DNA of 64,000 bases from an uncultured Flavobacteriales bacterium (GTDB taxonomy: Bacteria > Bacteroidota > Bacteroidia > Flavobacteriales > BACL11), in contig CALSQD010000002.1 of NCBI GenBank assembly GCA_943788405.1, positions 856,850 to 920,849 on the forward strand, given 5' to 3'. Shown here one piece after another: positions 7,224-14,949 of the stretch. Below the pieces are notes generated by a model that did no database searches, was not told the origin of the DNA, and saw only the letters and a program-made list of their open reading frames with translations. Position 1 is the stretch's first letter. Each line of letters starts with the position of its first letter. The translations under genes were made by a program, and so were the position numbers.

Positions 7224-8423
7224 ATGACCTATATAATTGATGCAGTAAGAACTCCAATCGGAAACTTTGGAGGCACACTTAAAGAAGTAAGAACAGATGA
7301 TTTAGGAGCTATTCCTATCAAAGAGTTAGTAAAAAGAACAGGCATTGATGCCAGTAAAATTGATGATGTAATTTTAGGTTGTGCCAATCAATCAGGGGAA
7401 GACAACAGAAATGTTGCGCGTATGTCATTACTCTTAGCAGGATTGCCTTTTTCAGTTCCTGGAGAAACAGTTAACCGTTTATGTGCCTCAGGTATGTCAT
7501 CCGTAATTCATGCTCATAGAGCTATTGCTGCTGGTGATGGTGATTTATTTATTGCAGGTGGTGTTGAAAATATGACAAGAGGCCCATGGGTAATATCAAA
7601 AGTTTCTAAACCTTTTGGTAGAGATGCTCAAATGCACGACTCTTCTTTTGGCTGGCGTTTTGTAAATAAAAAAATGAAGGAGTTATATGGAGTAGATGGA
7701 ATGGGAACTACTGCTGAAAACTTAGCAGAAAAGTATAATATATCCCGTGAGGATCAAGATTTGTTTGCCTACAATTCACAAATGAAAGCTGCAAAAGCAC
7801 AAAGTGCAGGAAGGTTTAACCAAGAAATTGTTGCTGTAGAAATTCCACAAAGAAAAAAAGATCCAATCATTTTTAGTAAAGATGAGTTCATAAGAGGAAA
7901 TACTACAACTGAAATATTAGGAAAATTAAGAGCAGCCTTCAAAAAAGAAGGAGGAACAGTAACTGCAGGAAATGCTTCAGGATTAAATGATGGGGCAGCT
8001 GCTATGCTATTAGCATCTGAAAAAGGAGTAAAAGAAAATAACCTTACTCCTCTTGCAAAAATTGTAAGCTCAGCAGTAGTTGGTGTTGAGCCTAGAATTA
8101 TGGGAATTGGTCCTGTTATGGCTTCCAACAAAGCCCTTGAAAAAGTTGGATTAACTATGGAAGATATAGATATTATTGAGCTGAATGAGGCCTTTTCTGC
8201 TCAAGCATTAGCTTGTATCCGTGAATGGGGACTTAAAGATAATGACCCAAGAATAAATCCAAATGGTGGAGCAATTGCCTTAGGACATCCACTAGGAGTA
8301 AGTGGAACAAGAATTTTGCAAACTGCCGCTATAGAATTAAAAAAACAAAATAAAAAATACGCCTTAGTAACCATGTGTATTGGTGTTGGGCAAGGTTATG
8401 CAACAATTATTGAAAGAGTTTAA
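7224..8423 (+). CDS. paaJ: 3-oxoadipyl-CoA / 3-oxo-5,6-dehydrosuberyl-CoA thiolase PaaJ
   Basis: PaaJ cleaves the beta-ketoacyl-CoA intermediates twice in the phenylacetate pathway, releasing acetyl-CoA. The 399-residue protein is a full-length thiolase. The acyl-accepting Cys is C87 (NRLCASGMSS), His is H355 (GGAIALGHPLGVSGTR) and the second catalytic Cys is C385 (MCIGVGQG). The N-terminal IIDAVRTPIGNFGGTL is typical. It is preceded by a 115-bp gap and followed 1 nt later by a DUF6428-like gene. A generic acetyl-CoA acyltransferase is the alternative; context favours PaaJ. Confidence 0.92.
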   Translation: MTYIIDAVRTPIGNFGGTLKEVRTDDLGAIPIKELVKRTGIDASKIDDVILGCANQSGEDNRNVARMSLLLAGLPFSVPGETVNRLCASGMSSVIHAHRAIAAGDGDLFIAGGVENMTRGPWVISKVSKPFGRDAQMHDSSFGWRFVNKKMKELYGVDGMGTTAENLAEKYNISREDQDLFAYNSQMKAAKAQSAGRFNQEIVAVEIPQRKKDPIIFSKDEFIRGNTTTEILGKLRAAFKKEGGTVTAGNASGLNDGAAAMLLASEKGVKENNLTPLAKIVSSAVVGVEPRIMGIGPVMASNKALEKVGLTMEDIDIIELNEAFSAQALACIREWGLKDNDPRINPNGGAIALGHPLGVSGTRILQTAAIELKKQNKKYALVTMCIGVGQGYATIIERV

Positions 8424-8424
8424 T

Positions 8425-8862
8425 ATGACATTAAAAGAATTTAAAAATAGTATAGAAAAGAAAAGTAGTTTATCATTCGCAAAGGAAAACGGAACTTTAA
8501 TCCCACCCTATTTTCATATTACTGAAATGGGTATTAAAAGCAAACATTTTATTGATTGTGGTGGAGTGGTAAGAGAAGAATCAAAAGTTAGTTTTCAAAT
8601 TTGGACTTCAAGTGATTTTGACCATAGGCTTTCTACACTTAAACTTTTAGGAATAATAAAAAAAGGTGAAAGACTATTTAATTCAAATATTGAAAATCTT
8701 GAAATAGAGTTTGAACATCAAGATGAAACAGTTGGAATTTATACGCTTACAGAAAAAGAAAATGTCTTTATTTTACAAACAACTAAAACTGATTGTTTAG
8801 CCAAAGAAGAATGTGGAATTGAAGAAGAAAATGAATGTTGCTCAACTAGTGGATGTTGCTAA
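8425..8862 (+). CDS. DUF6428-like protein with a cysteine-rich tail
   Basis: The 145-residue product contains PYFHITEMGIKSKHFIDCGG, then VSFQIWTSSDFDHRL and KLLGIIKKGE, which I recognise as the DUF6428 pattern. Function of that family is unknown; in Bacteroidota such genes often sit near arsenic-response genes. The C-terminus is notable: CLAKEECGIEEENECC followed by STSGCC, suggesting metal or metalloid binding. The ATG at 8425, 1 nt after paaJ, is preferred over an upstream in-frame start inside paaJ. It abuts the next gene with zero spacing, so it is co-transcribed with the paa genes. Confidence 0.7.
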   Translation: MTLKEFKNSIEKKSSLSFAKENGTLIPPYFHITEMGIKSKHFIDCGGVVREESKVSFQIWTSSDFDHRLSTLKLLGIIKKGERLFNSNIENLEIEFEHQDETVGIYTLTEKENVFILQTTKTDCLAKEECGIEEENECCSTSGCC

Positions 8863-9459
8863 ATGAATGAAGCAAGCGAAAATATAACAGCTTATATTGA
8901 AAAAGCAACTCATGAGTTTAGAGAGGTTATGATTGCTTTGCGTTCTATTTTAAATAATCCTAAATTTGAAATAAAAGAAGATTGGAAATGGAATGCGCCA
9001 AATTTCAATAATAATGGTATGATTTGTTGGTTGGCCTTTTTCAAAAATCATGTTGGAATGAATTTCTTTAAAGCTTCACTTATTAGTGATAAGTTTAATC
9101 TTTTTACAGATGCTTCAGCAAATAAATGTAATCGCCAAATAAAATTTATAAAATTAAATCAAATTATTCCTGAACAAATTGAATACTATATTGAAGAAGC
9201 AATAAAACTGAACAAATCAGGAGTAAAGATGCCTAAAAATGAGATTTTTACTACTCCCCCAGAAGATTTAAAACTGGAACTAAACAATAACGCAAAAGCA
9301 AATGTCTTTTTTGAAAGTTTAGCACCATCCTACAAAAGGGATTATATTGCTTGGATTACTGATGCAAAAAGAGAAGCAACTAGAAATAAAAGATTAGCCA
9401 CAACAATTGAATGGCTATCAGAAGGCAAAAAGAAGAATTGGAAATACGAAAACTGCTAA
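8863..9459 (+). CDS. DUF1801/YdeI-OmpD-associated family protein
   Basis: The 198-residue protein has an N-terminal DUF1801-like part (LRSILNNPKFEIKEDWKWNAP, with WLAFFKNHVGMNFFK). Its C-terminal YdeI/bacteriocin-protection-like segment carries FESLAPSYKRDYIAWITDAK and TRNKRLATTIEWLSEGK. The molecular function of this family is not established. It has no signal peptide or membrane segment, so it is cytoplasmic. It begins directly after the previous gene and ends 1 nt before paaY, so it travels with the operon. It has no evident role in aromatic degradation. Confidence 0.75.
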   Translation: MNEASENITAYIEKATHEFREVMIALRSILNNPKFEIKEDWKWNAPNFNNNGMICWLAFFKNHVGMNFFKASLISDKFNLFTDASANKCNRQIKFIKLNQIIPEQIEYYIEEAIKLNKSGVKMPKNEIFTTPPEDLKLELNNNAKANVFFESLAPSYKRDYIAWITDAKREATRNKRLATTIEWLSEGKKKNWKYENC

Positions 9460-9460
9460 T

Positions 9461-10057
9461 ATGATTTACGAATTTAACGGATATAAACCAGTAATACACC
9501 CCACTTCCTTTGTACATAAGGAGGCAACTATTATTGGAAATGTAATTATTGGGAAAGATGTATACATTGGTCCTGGAGCTTCACTCAGGGGGGATTGGGG
9601 ACAAATTACAATTGAAGATGGATGTAATGTACAAGACAATTGCATCATTCATATTTTTCCAGGTAAAGATGTTGTGCTTCAAGAAAATGCTCATATAGGA
9701 CATGGGGCTATAATTCATGGAGCAAATATTGGTAAAAATACTTTAGTTGGAATGAATGCAGTGGTAATGGATGATGCAAATGTAGGTGATGAATGTATTG
9801 TTGGAGCCCTTTGTTTTGTAAAAGGGGAAATGGAGATTCCAAATAGAAAAATTGTAGTGGGTAATCCTGCAGTTATCAAGGGAGATGTTTCTGATAATAT
9901 GATAAATTGGAAAAGCAAAGGAACAGAACTATATCAGGAATTACCAGAAGAATGCAGAACTTTAATGAAAGAATGTACTCCACTTTCTGAAATAGAAAAA
10001 GATAGAAAAAAGAAGCAATACATAAGTTTCGAAACCTGGAAAAAAACAAATAGATAA
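9461..10057 (+). CDS. paaY: Gamma-carbonic-anhydrase-like hexapeptide protein PaaY
   Basis: PaaY is a left-handed beta-helix protein of the gamma-carbonic anhydrase family; in phenylacetate clusters it has been linked to thioesterase activity on inhibitory CoA side products. The 198-residue product matches the family (about 196). Hexapeptide repeats run from IHPTSFVHKEATIIGNVIIG through NCIIHIF, ENAHIGHGAIIHG and NTLVGMNAVVMDDANVG; the histidines in IIHIF and AHIGHG are the metal ligands. The start at 9461 is chosen because an upstream in-frame ATG lies inside the previous gene. The downstream 67-bp gap to paaZ has no clear terminator. Confidence 0.85.
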   Translation: MIYEFNGYKPVIHPTSFVHKEATIIGNVIIGKDVYIGPGASLRGDWGQITIEDGCNVQDNCIIHIFPGKDVVLQENAHIGHGAIIHGANIGKNTLVGMNAVVMDDANVGDECIVGALCFVKGEMEIPNRKIVVGNPAVIKGDVSDNMINWKSKGTELYQELPEECRTLMKECTPLSEIEKDRKKKQYISFETWKKTNR

Positions 10058-10124
10058 ATAGTTGGTGGTTTGCAGTTGGCAGGAAATCCTATCAACAAAC
10101 CAAGAACAACAAACAACAAACTAA

Positions 10125-12176
10125 ATGATAAAAAACTACAACAATTACGCATTAGGAAAATGGATTAAAGGAGATGGAGAAGGTGCACCACTTTTTAATG
10201 CAATTACAGGAGAAGAAATAGGAAAGGCCTCATCAAAAGGGTTAGACTTTGCTGAGATGATGGATTATGCAAGAAAAGTTGGAGGTCCTAAATTAAGAAA
10301 AATGACTTTCCAAGAGAGAGGATTAATGCTTAAAGCTCTAGCACTTCACTTACATTCTATCAAAAATAAATTTTATGCTTTAAGTGCTGAAACTGGTGCT
10401 ACAAAAGTTGATTCTTGGATTGATATTGAAGGTGGGATTGGTAATGTTTTTGCCAATGCATCTCTAAGAAAAAACTTCCCTGATTTACCGTATCATGTAG
10501 ATGGAGACATGGCTCCCCTATCTAAAAATGGGACTTTTATCGGACACCATATAATGATGCCAAGAGAAGGGGTTGCTATACATATTAACGCCTTTAATTT
10601 TCCAATTTGGGGAATGTTAGAAAAGATAGCCGTAAATTTAATGGCAGGAGTTCCTGCAATTGTAAAACCGGCAACTATTACTTGTTTCCTTACAGAAATG
10701 ATGGTGCGTAAAATTGTAGAATCAGGAATACTACCTGAAGGAAGTTTACAATTAATTTGTGGTAGTGCCAGAGGAATTATTGATAGTGTAGAAACAGGAG
10801 ATATAGTAACTTTCACAGGAAGTGCATCAACAGGAATGATGTTAAAATCAAACCCTAGATTGATTGAAAAAGCAGTTTCTTTCAATATGGAAGCTGATTC
10901 ATTAAACTGTTCAGTACTTGGAGAAGATTCAGTGCCTGGAACAGCAGAATTTGACCTTTTCATAAAAGAGGTACAAAGAGAAATGACCGTAAAAGCAGGA
11001 CAGAAATGTACTGCCGTTCGTAGGATTATTGTCCCAGAAAAATTAGTAGAAGATGTACAAATTGCACTAGGAAAACGATTAGCAAAAAATACTATTGGAG
11101 ACCCTTCAGTGGAAGGAGTAAGAATGGGAAGTTTAGCAGGAAATGAACAAAAAATTGAAGTAACTGAAAAAGTACAACAACTCGCCCAAACCCAAGAAAT
11201 TGTTTACGGAAGTTTGGAAGAATTTGAAGTAACAGGAGCAGATAAAAACAAAGGAGCCTTTATCTCTCCTATCCTATTTTTAAATGATGATCCGTTTAAC
11301 AAAACCGATTGTCATAATGTGGAAGCGTTCGGACCAGTTTCTACAATTTTACCTTACAAAACTATTGATGAAGCAATTGAATTGGCCAGAATGGGTAAAG
11401 GTTCTTTGGTCTGTTCTATCATTACAAATGATATGAAAATTGCAGAACAATTTGTTTTAGGAGCAGCTAGTATGCACGGTAGAATTCTAGTACTGAATGA
11501 AGCTTGTAGTAAGGAAAGTACTGGGCACGGTTCTCCTATGCCATTACTTACACATGGTGGACCTGGGCGTGCTGGTGGCGGTGAAGAAATGGGTGGAGTT
11601 AGAGGTATAAAACATTATTTACAGAGAACTGCAATTCAAGGACATCCTACTACAATTACAGCACTTACCAAACAATATCAAGTTGGTGGAGCTCAAAATA
11701 CAGAAGGACCTCATGTTTTCCGTAAACACTTTGAGGAAATTGAAATTGGAGATACAGTAATTACCGACAAACATTTAGTTACTCTTGATAATATAAATGA
11801 TTTTGCAGAACTTTCTGGAGATAAATTCTATGCTCACATGGATGAAAACGCATTGGAAGGAACCATCTTTACTGAAAGAGTTGCTCATGGGTATTTTATT
11901 ATGAGTAAGGCAGCAGGATTATTTGTTGATCCTTCAAAAGGGCCTGTACTTTTAAACTATGGAATTGATGAATGCAGATTCACTAAACCAGTTTATCCTG
12001 GAATGACAATTGGAGTACGATTTACTGCAAAAGAAAAAATAAGCCAAGAAAAAAGAGAGGGTGATGAATTTTCAAAGGGAATTGTGAAATTCTTGGTAGA
12101 TGTATATGATGATGAAGGAGAAACCGTAATGCTAGCTACTATATTAACTATGGTAAGAAAAATAGATCAATCTTAA
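10125..12176 (+). CDS. paaZ: Bifunctional oxepin-CoA hydrolase / semialdehyde dehydrogenase PaaZ
   Basis: PaaZ opens the oxepin ring and oxidises the resulting aldehyde with NADP+. The 683-residue protein has an N-terminal aldehyde dehydrogenase domain with general base E256 (FNMEADSLN) and nucleophile C295 (KAGQKCTAVRR), at the same numbers as in E. coli PaaZ. A C-terminal MaoC-type hydratase domain (about 535-683) carries LSGDKFYAHMDENAL and RVAHGYFIMS, the expected Asp/His dyad. Both activities therefore look intact, so the reactive aldehyde can be channelled. It precedes a secreted arylsulfotransferase-like gene by 9 nt. Confidence 0.95.
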   Translation: MIKNYNNYALGKWIKGDGEGAPLFNAITGEEIGKASSKGLDFAEMMDYARKVGGPKLRKMTFQERGLMLKALALHLHSIKNKFYALSAETGATKVDSWIDIEGGIGNVFANASLRKNFPDLPYHVDGDMAPLSKNGTFIGHHIMMPREGVAIHINAFNFPIWGMLEKIAVNLMAGVPAIVKPATITCFLTEMMVRKIVESGILPEGSLQLICGSARGIIDSVETGDIVTFTGSASTGMMLKSNPRLIEKAVSFNMEADSLNCSVLGEDSVPGTAEFDLFIKEVQREMTVKAGQKCTAVRRIIVPEKLVEDVQIALGKRLAKNTIGDPSVEGVRMGSLAGNEQKIEVTEKVQQLAQTQEIVYGSLEEFEVTGADKNKGAFISPILFLNDDPFNKTDCHNVEAFGPVSTILPYKTIDEAIELARMGKGSLVCSIITNDMKIAEQFVLGAASMHGRILVLNEACSKESTGHGSPMPLLTHGGPGRAGGGEEMGGVRGIKHYLQRTAIQGHPTTITALTKQYQVGGAQNTEGPHVFRKHFEEIEIGDTVITDKHLVTLDNINDFAELSGDKFYAHMDENALEGTIFTERVAHGYFIMSKAAGLFVDPSKGPVLLNYGIDECRFTKPVYPGMTIGVRFTAKEKISQEKREGDEFSKGIVKFLVDVYDDEGETVMLATILTMVRKIDQS

Positions 12177-12185
12177 ATTTATATT

Positions 12186-14192
12186 ATGAAAAAACTATTA
12201 ATCATTTTACTTTGCTATCCATTAATTGGATTTGGGCAAGTAAACTATACCATTACAGTTAATACAAATGATGCATGGCATGGCGATCTCTTTTTTCAAA
12301 GAGGGGGAACACCTCAAAAACCTGTTAAAATTGTTGATTCAACAGGAATAGAAATATTTTCAGAAAATTGGGGTATGAAGGGATCGGACTTTAAAGTTAA
12401 TTACAATAACAAACTTAGTTATTTCGACAGACAATCAAAAGGATGGTTCATCATGGATTCCCTCCAAAATGAAGTAGATTCTGTATATATGCAGAATGGA
12501 TATGTAGCTGACAATCATGATTTTTTGGCTTTAGCTAATGGTAATTATGTACTTATTGCATATGACGAACAACCTTATGCAATGGATACTGTGGTGGCAG
12601 GAGGAGACCCAAATGCAATAGTTGAGGGCTTAATAATTCAAGAATTAGATCCAAATCATAATGTAGTTTTTGAATGGAAAAGTTGGGATCATTTTCATGT
12701 AACAGATAACACATATCTAGCTCCATGGACTGGTGCAAGTCTTAATTTTATACATGCAAATGCAATTGACATTGATTTTGATGGGCATTTTATTATATCC
12801 AGTAGAGGATTGGATGAAATAACAAAGATACACAGAACAACAGGTGAAATTATTTGGAGATGGGGAGGTTCTCAAAATGAGTTTACATTCGTAAATGATT
12901 ATCCTTTTACACATCAACACTCGATAAGAAGTTTAGGAAACAATAGATATTTGATGTATGACAACGGTAATCATAGTGGGCAATATTATCCAAGCGGAAA
13001 TAATGTTTCAAGAGCGGTTGAATATGAATTAGACACTATCTTAATGGAAGCTACAAAAGTGTGGGAATTTATTCATCCTGATTCTTTGTATACTCCATCA
13101 ATAGGAGGGGCACAAAGATTACCAAATGGAAATACTATTATTAATTTTGGAAATTTACAATTATTAAACATGGGCTCTATTGTTACTGAAGTTGATTCAA
13201 ACAATCAAATTGTTTTTCAATTAGAGTATGCTAATGGTGGAAATTTGTATCGTGCACAGAAGTTTGACTGGTTCTTTTATACTCCTATTCTTGGTTGTAC
13301 GGACTCATTAGCTTCAAATTATAATCCACTCGCAACAATTGATGATAGTAGTTGTGTTTACTGTAATCATACAGTAATTGTTTCTACAACTAATGTAAGT
13401 TGTAATGGATATAATGATGGAAGCCTTATTGTAACTGCTTCTGGTGGTGTGCCTCCTTTTCAATATTCATTGGGTGGCGCATTATCACAAACTAACGGAA
13501 CATTTACAGGATTAACTGCAGGAACATATTCAGTTGATGTTACAGATGCAAATGGCTGTATGATATTTCAGACAGTTGTAATTAATGAGCCGAATCCATT
13601 GTTTGTAAATGCTTTTTTAACTGACATAAGTTGTTTTGGTTATTGTGATGGGTCAGCCTTTTCTATGCCTAGTGGAGGAACACCTCCTTATTCATATTTA
13701 TGGTCTAATGGAAATATAACAGATAATATATCAGGACTATGTGCAGGCGTAAACACAGTTAATATAACAGATGCTAATAATTGTGTAAATATTGAAACAG
13801 TAGTGATTGTGGAACCAAGTGCATTAAGTATTTCAGTAACCTCTAATGATGAGACTTCTGCATTGAATGATGGTTCAGCTACTGCTTCTGTTTTTGGTGG
13901 TACTCCTAATTATACTTATACTTGGAGTAATGGAGGAACAACTAATCCCCAAATTAATTTAGCCCCTGGCTTATATACTGTTAATGTAACAGATGCTAAT
14001 GGATGTGTGATTTCAGATTCAACCTTTGTAAATGCTTATAATCTTACTGGAATTATAAATGTTAAGAATACTAGTAAGACTCTAATTAAGGTTACTGATG
14101 TATTAGGACAAGACACAAAAGAGAAAGCCAACACTACCCTATTTTATATTTATAATGATGGAACAGTGGAGAAAAAAATAATAATTGAATAA
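12186..14192 (+). CDS. Secreted arylsulfotransferase-like protein with SprB repeats and a variant secretion tail
   Basis: The 668-residue protein has signal peptide MKKLLIILLCYPLIGFGQ. Residues about 100-365 resemble the ASST/arylsulfotransferase beta-propeller: HANAIDIDFDGHFIISSRG, ITKIHRTTGEIIWRWGG, FTHQHSIRSLGNNRYLMYDN. Then comes a short GCTDSLASNYN...DDSSC module and three SprB-like repeats (about 395-620), each with an SGG or FGG turn and DANxC. The tail (VTDVLGQ...FYIYNDGTVEKKIIIE) matches two other proteins in this window and is probably a T9SS-type sorting signal. Whether it is an active sulfotransferase is uncertain. It sits 9 nt after paaZ and 1 nt before a crotonase, yet is exported. 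Confidence 0.75.
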   Translation: MKKLLIILLCYPLIGFGQVNYTITVNTNDAWHGDLFFQRGGTPQKPVKIVDSTGIEIFSENWGMKGSDFKVNYNNKLSYFDRQSKGWFIMDSLQNEVDSVYMQNGYVADNHDFLALANGNYVLIAYDEQPYAMDTVVAGGDPNAIVEGLIIQELDPNHNVVFEWKSWDHFHVTDNTYLAPWTGASLNFIHANAIDIDFDGHFIISSRGLDEITKIHRTTGEIIWRWGGSQNEFTFVNDYPFTHQHSIRSLGNNRYLMYDNGNHSGQYYPSGNNVSRAVEYELDTILMEATKVWEFIHPDSLYTPSIGGAQRLPNGNTIINFGNLQLLNMGSIVTEVDSNNQIVFQLEYANGGNLYRAQKFDWFFYTPILGCTDSLASNYNPLATIDDSSCVYCNHTVIVSTTNVSCNGYNDGSLIVTASGGVPPFQYSLGGALSQTNGTFTGLTAGTYSVDVTDANGCMIFQTVVINEPNPLFVNAFLTDISCFGYCDGSAFSMPSGGTPPYSYLWSNGNITDNISGLCAGVNTVNITDANNCVNIETVVIVEPSALSISVTSNDETSALNDGSATASVFGGTPNYTYTWSNGGTTNPQINLAPGLYTVNVTDANGCVISDSTFVNAYNLTGIINVKNTSKTLIKVTDVLGQDTKEKANTTLFYIYNDGTVEKKIIIE

Positions 14193-14193
14193 A

Positions 14194-14949
14194 ATGACAG
14201 AATACGTAAAAATAAATACAGAAAACGGAATAGGAAAAATTGAGTTCTTTCATCCACAATCTAACTCCTTACCAGGTCATATATTAGCAGAATTAGCTTC
14301 TACCATTACCAAAGCAGGAGAAGATGGTAACATAAAAGTAATCATCCTTAAAAGTGCAGGAGAAAGAGCATTTTGTGCAGGAGCATCTTTTGATGAGTTA
14401 ATTGCAATTGACAATGAAGCAACAGGAAAACAATTCTTTTCAGGATTTGCCAATGTGATAAATGCAGCTCGTAAATGCCCTAAATTTATTATTGGGCGTG
14501 TACAAGGTAAAGCTGTTGGTGGAGGTGTCGGTATGGCATCCGCAACTGATTATTGTTTTGCAACCAAATTTGCTTCTGCAAAATTATCGGAACTAGCCAT
14601 TGGAATTGGTCCTTTTGTAGTAGGTCCTGCAGTAGAGCGTAAAGTAGGTACTTCTGCATTTTCTGCTATGACAATAAACGCAACTAAGTGGTTTGATGCA
14701 CAGTGGGCTCGTGAAAAAGGATTGTACACTGAAGTGTTTGATTCGGCAGAGCAAATGGATATTGAAGTAGAAAAACTAGCAACTACCCTCTCTAATTCTA
14801 ATCCTGAGGCAATGGAAGGATTAAAAAAAGTAATGTGGCAAGGAACTGACCATTGGGATACACTTTTAATGGAAAGAGCTGTAAGTAGTGGAACTTTGGT
14901 TTTATCTGATTTCACTAGAAATGCAATTAATAAGTTTAAAACAAAATAA
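14194..14949 (+). CDS. Enoyl-CoA hydratase/isomerase family protein, possible PaaF counterpart
   Basis: This 251-residue crotonase has the oxyanion segment FCAGASFDELIA and VQGKAVGGGVGMASATDY. By position it should be the 2,3-dehydroadipyl-CoA hydratase (PaaF). Yet canonical hydratases have a catalytic Glu in GGGCELA, which here reads GGGVGMA. The second Glu (LSELAIGIG, corresponding to PEI) is present. It may therefore catalyse a different crotonase reaction. ATG 14194 is 1 nt after the previous stop; the upstream TTG would overlap that gene. Its stop overlaps the E1 gene by 1 nt (TAATG). Confidence 0.72.
   Translation: MTEYVKINTENGIGKIEFFHPQSNSLPGHILAELASTITKAGEDGNIKVIILKSAGERAFCAGASFDELIAIDNEATGKQFFSGFANVINAARKCPKFIIGRVQGKAVGGGVGMASATDYCFATKFASAKLSELAIGIGPFVVGPAVERKVGTSAFSAMTINATKWFDAQWAREKGLYTEVFDSAEQMDIEVEKLATTLSNSNPEAMEGLKKVMWQGTDHWDTLLMERAVSSGTLVLSDFTRNAINKFKTK

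Noticed and set aside
7769-8131. 120-residue frame antisense to paaJ
   Set aside because: Shadow of the thiolase reading frame with no domain.
10493-10963. 156-residue frame antisense to paaZ
   Set aside because: Shadow of a strongly coding gene; no ribosome-binding site or recognisable domain.
12186-14192. Repetitive DNA in the SprB-like region as a tandem repeat
   Set aside because: The repeats are conserved at protein level only; DNA copies are too diverged to be a DNA repeat.
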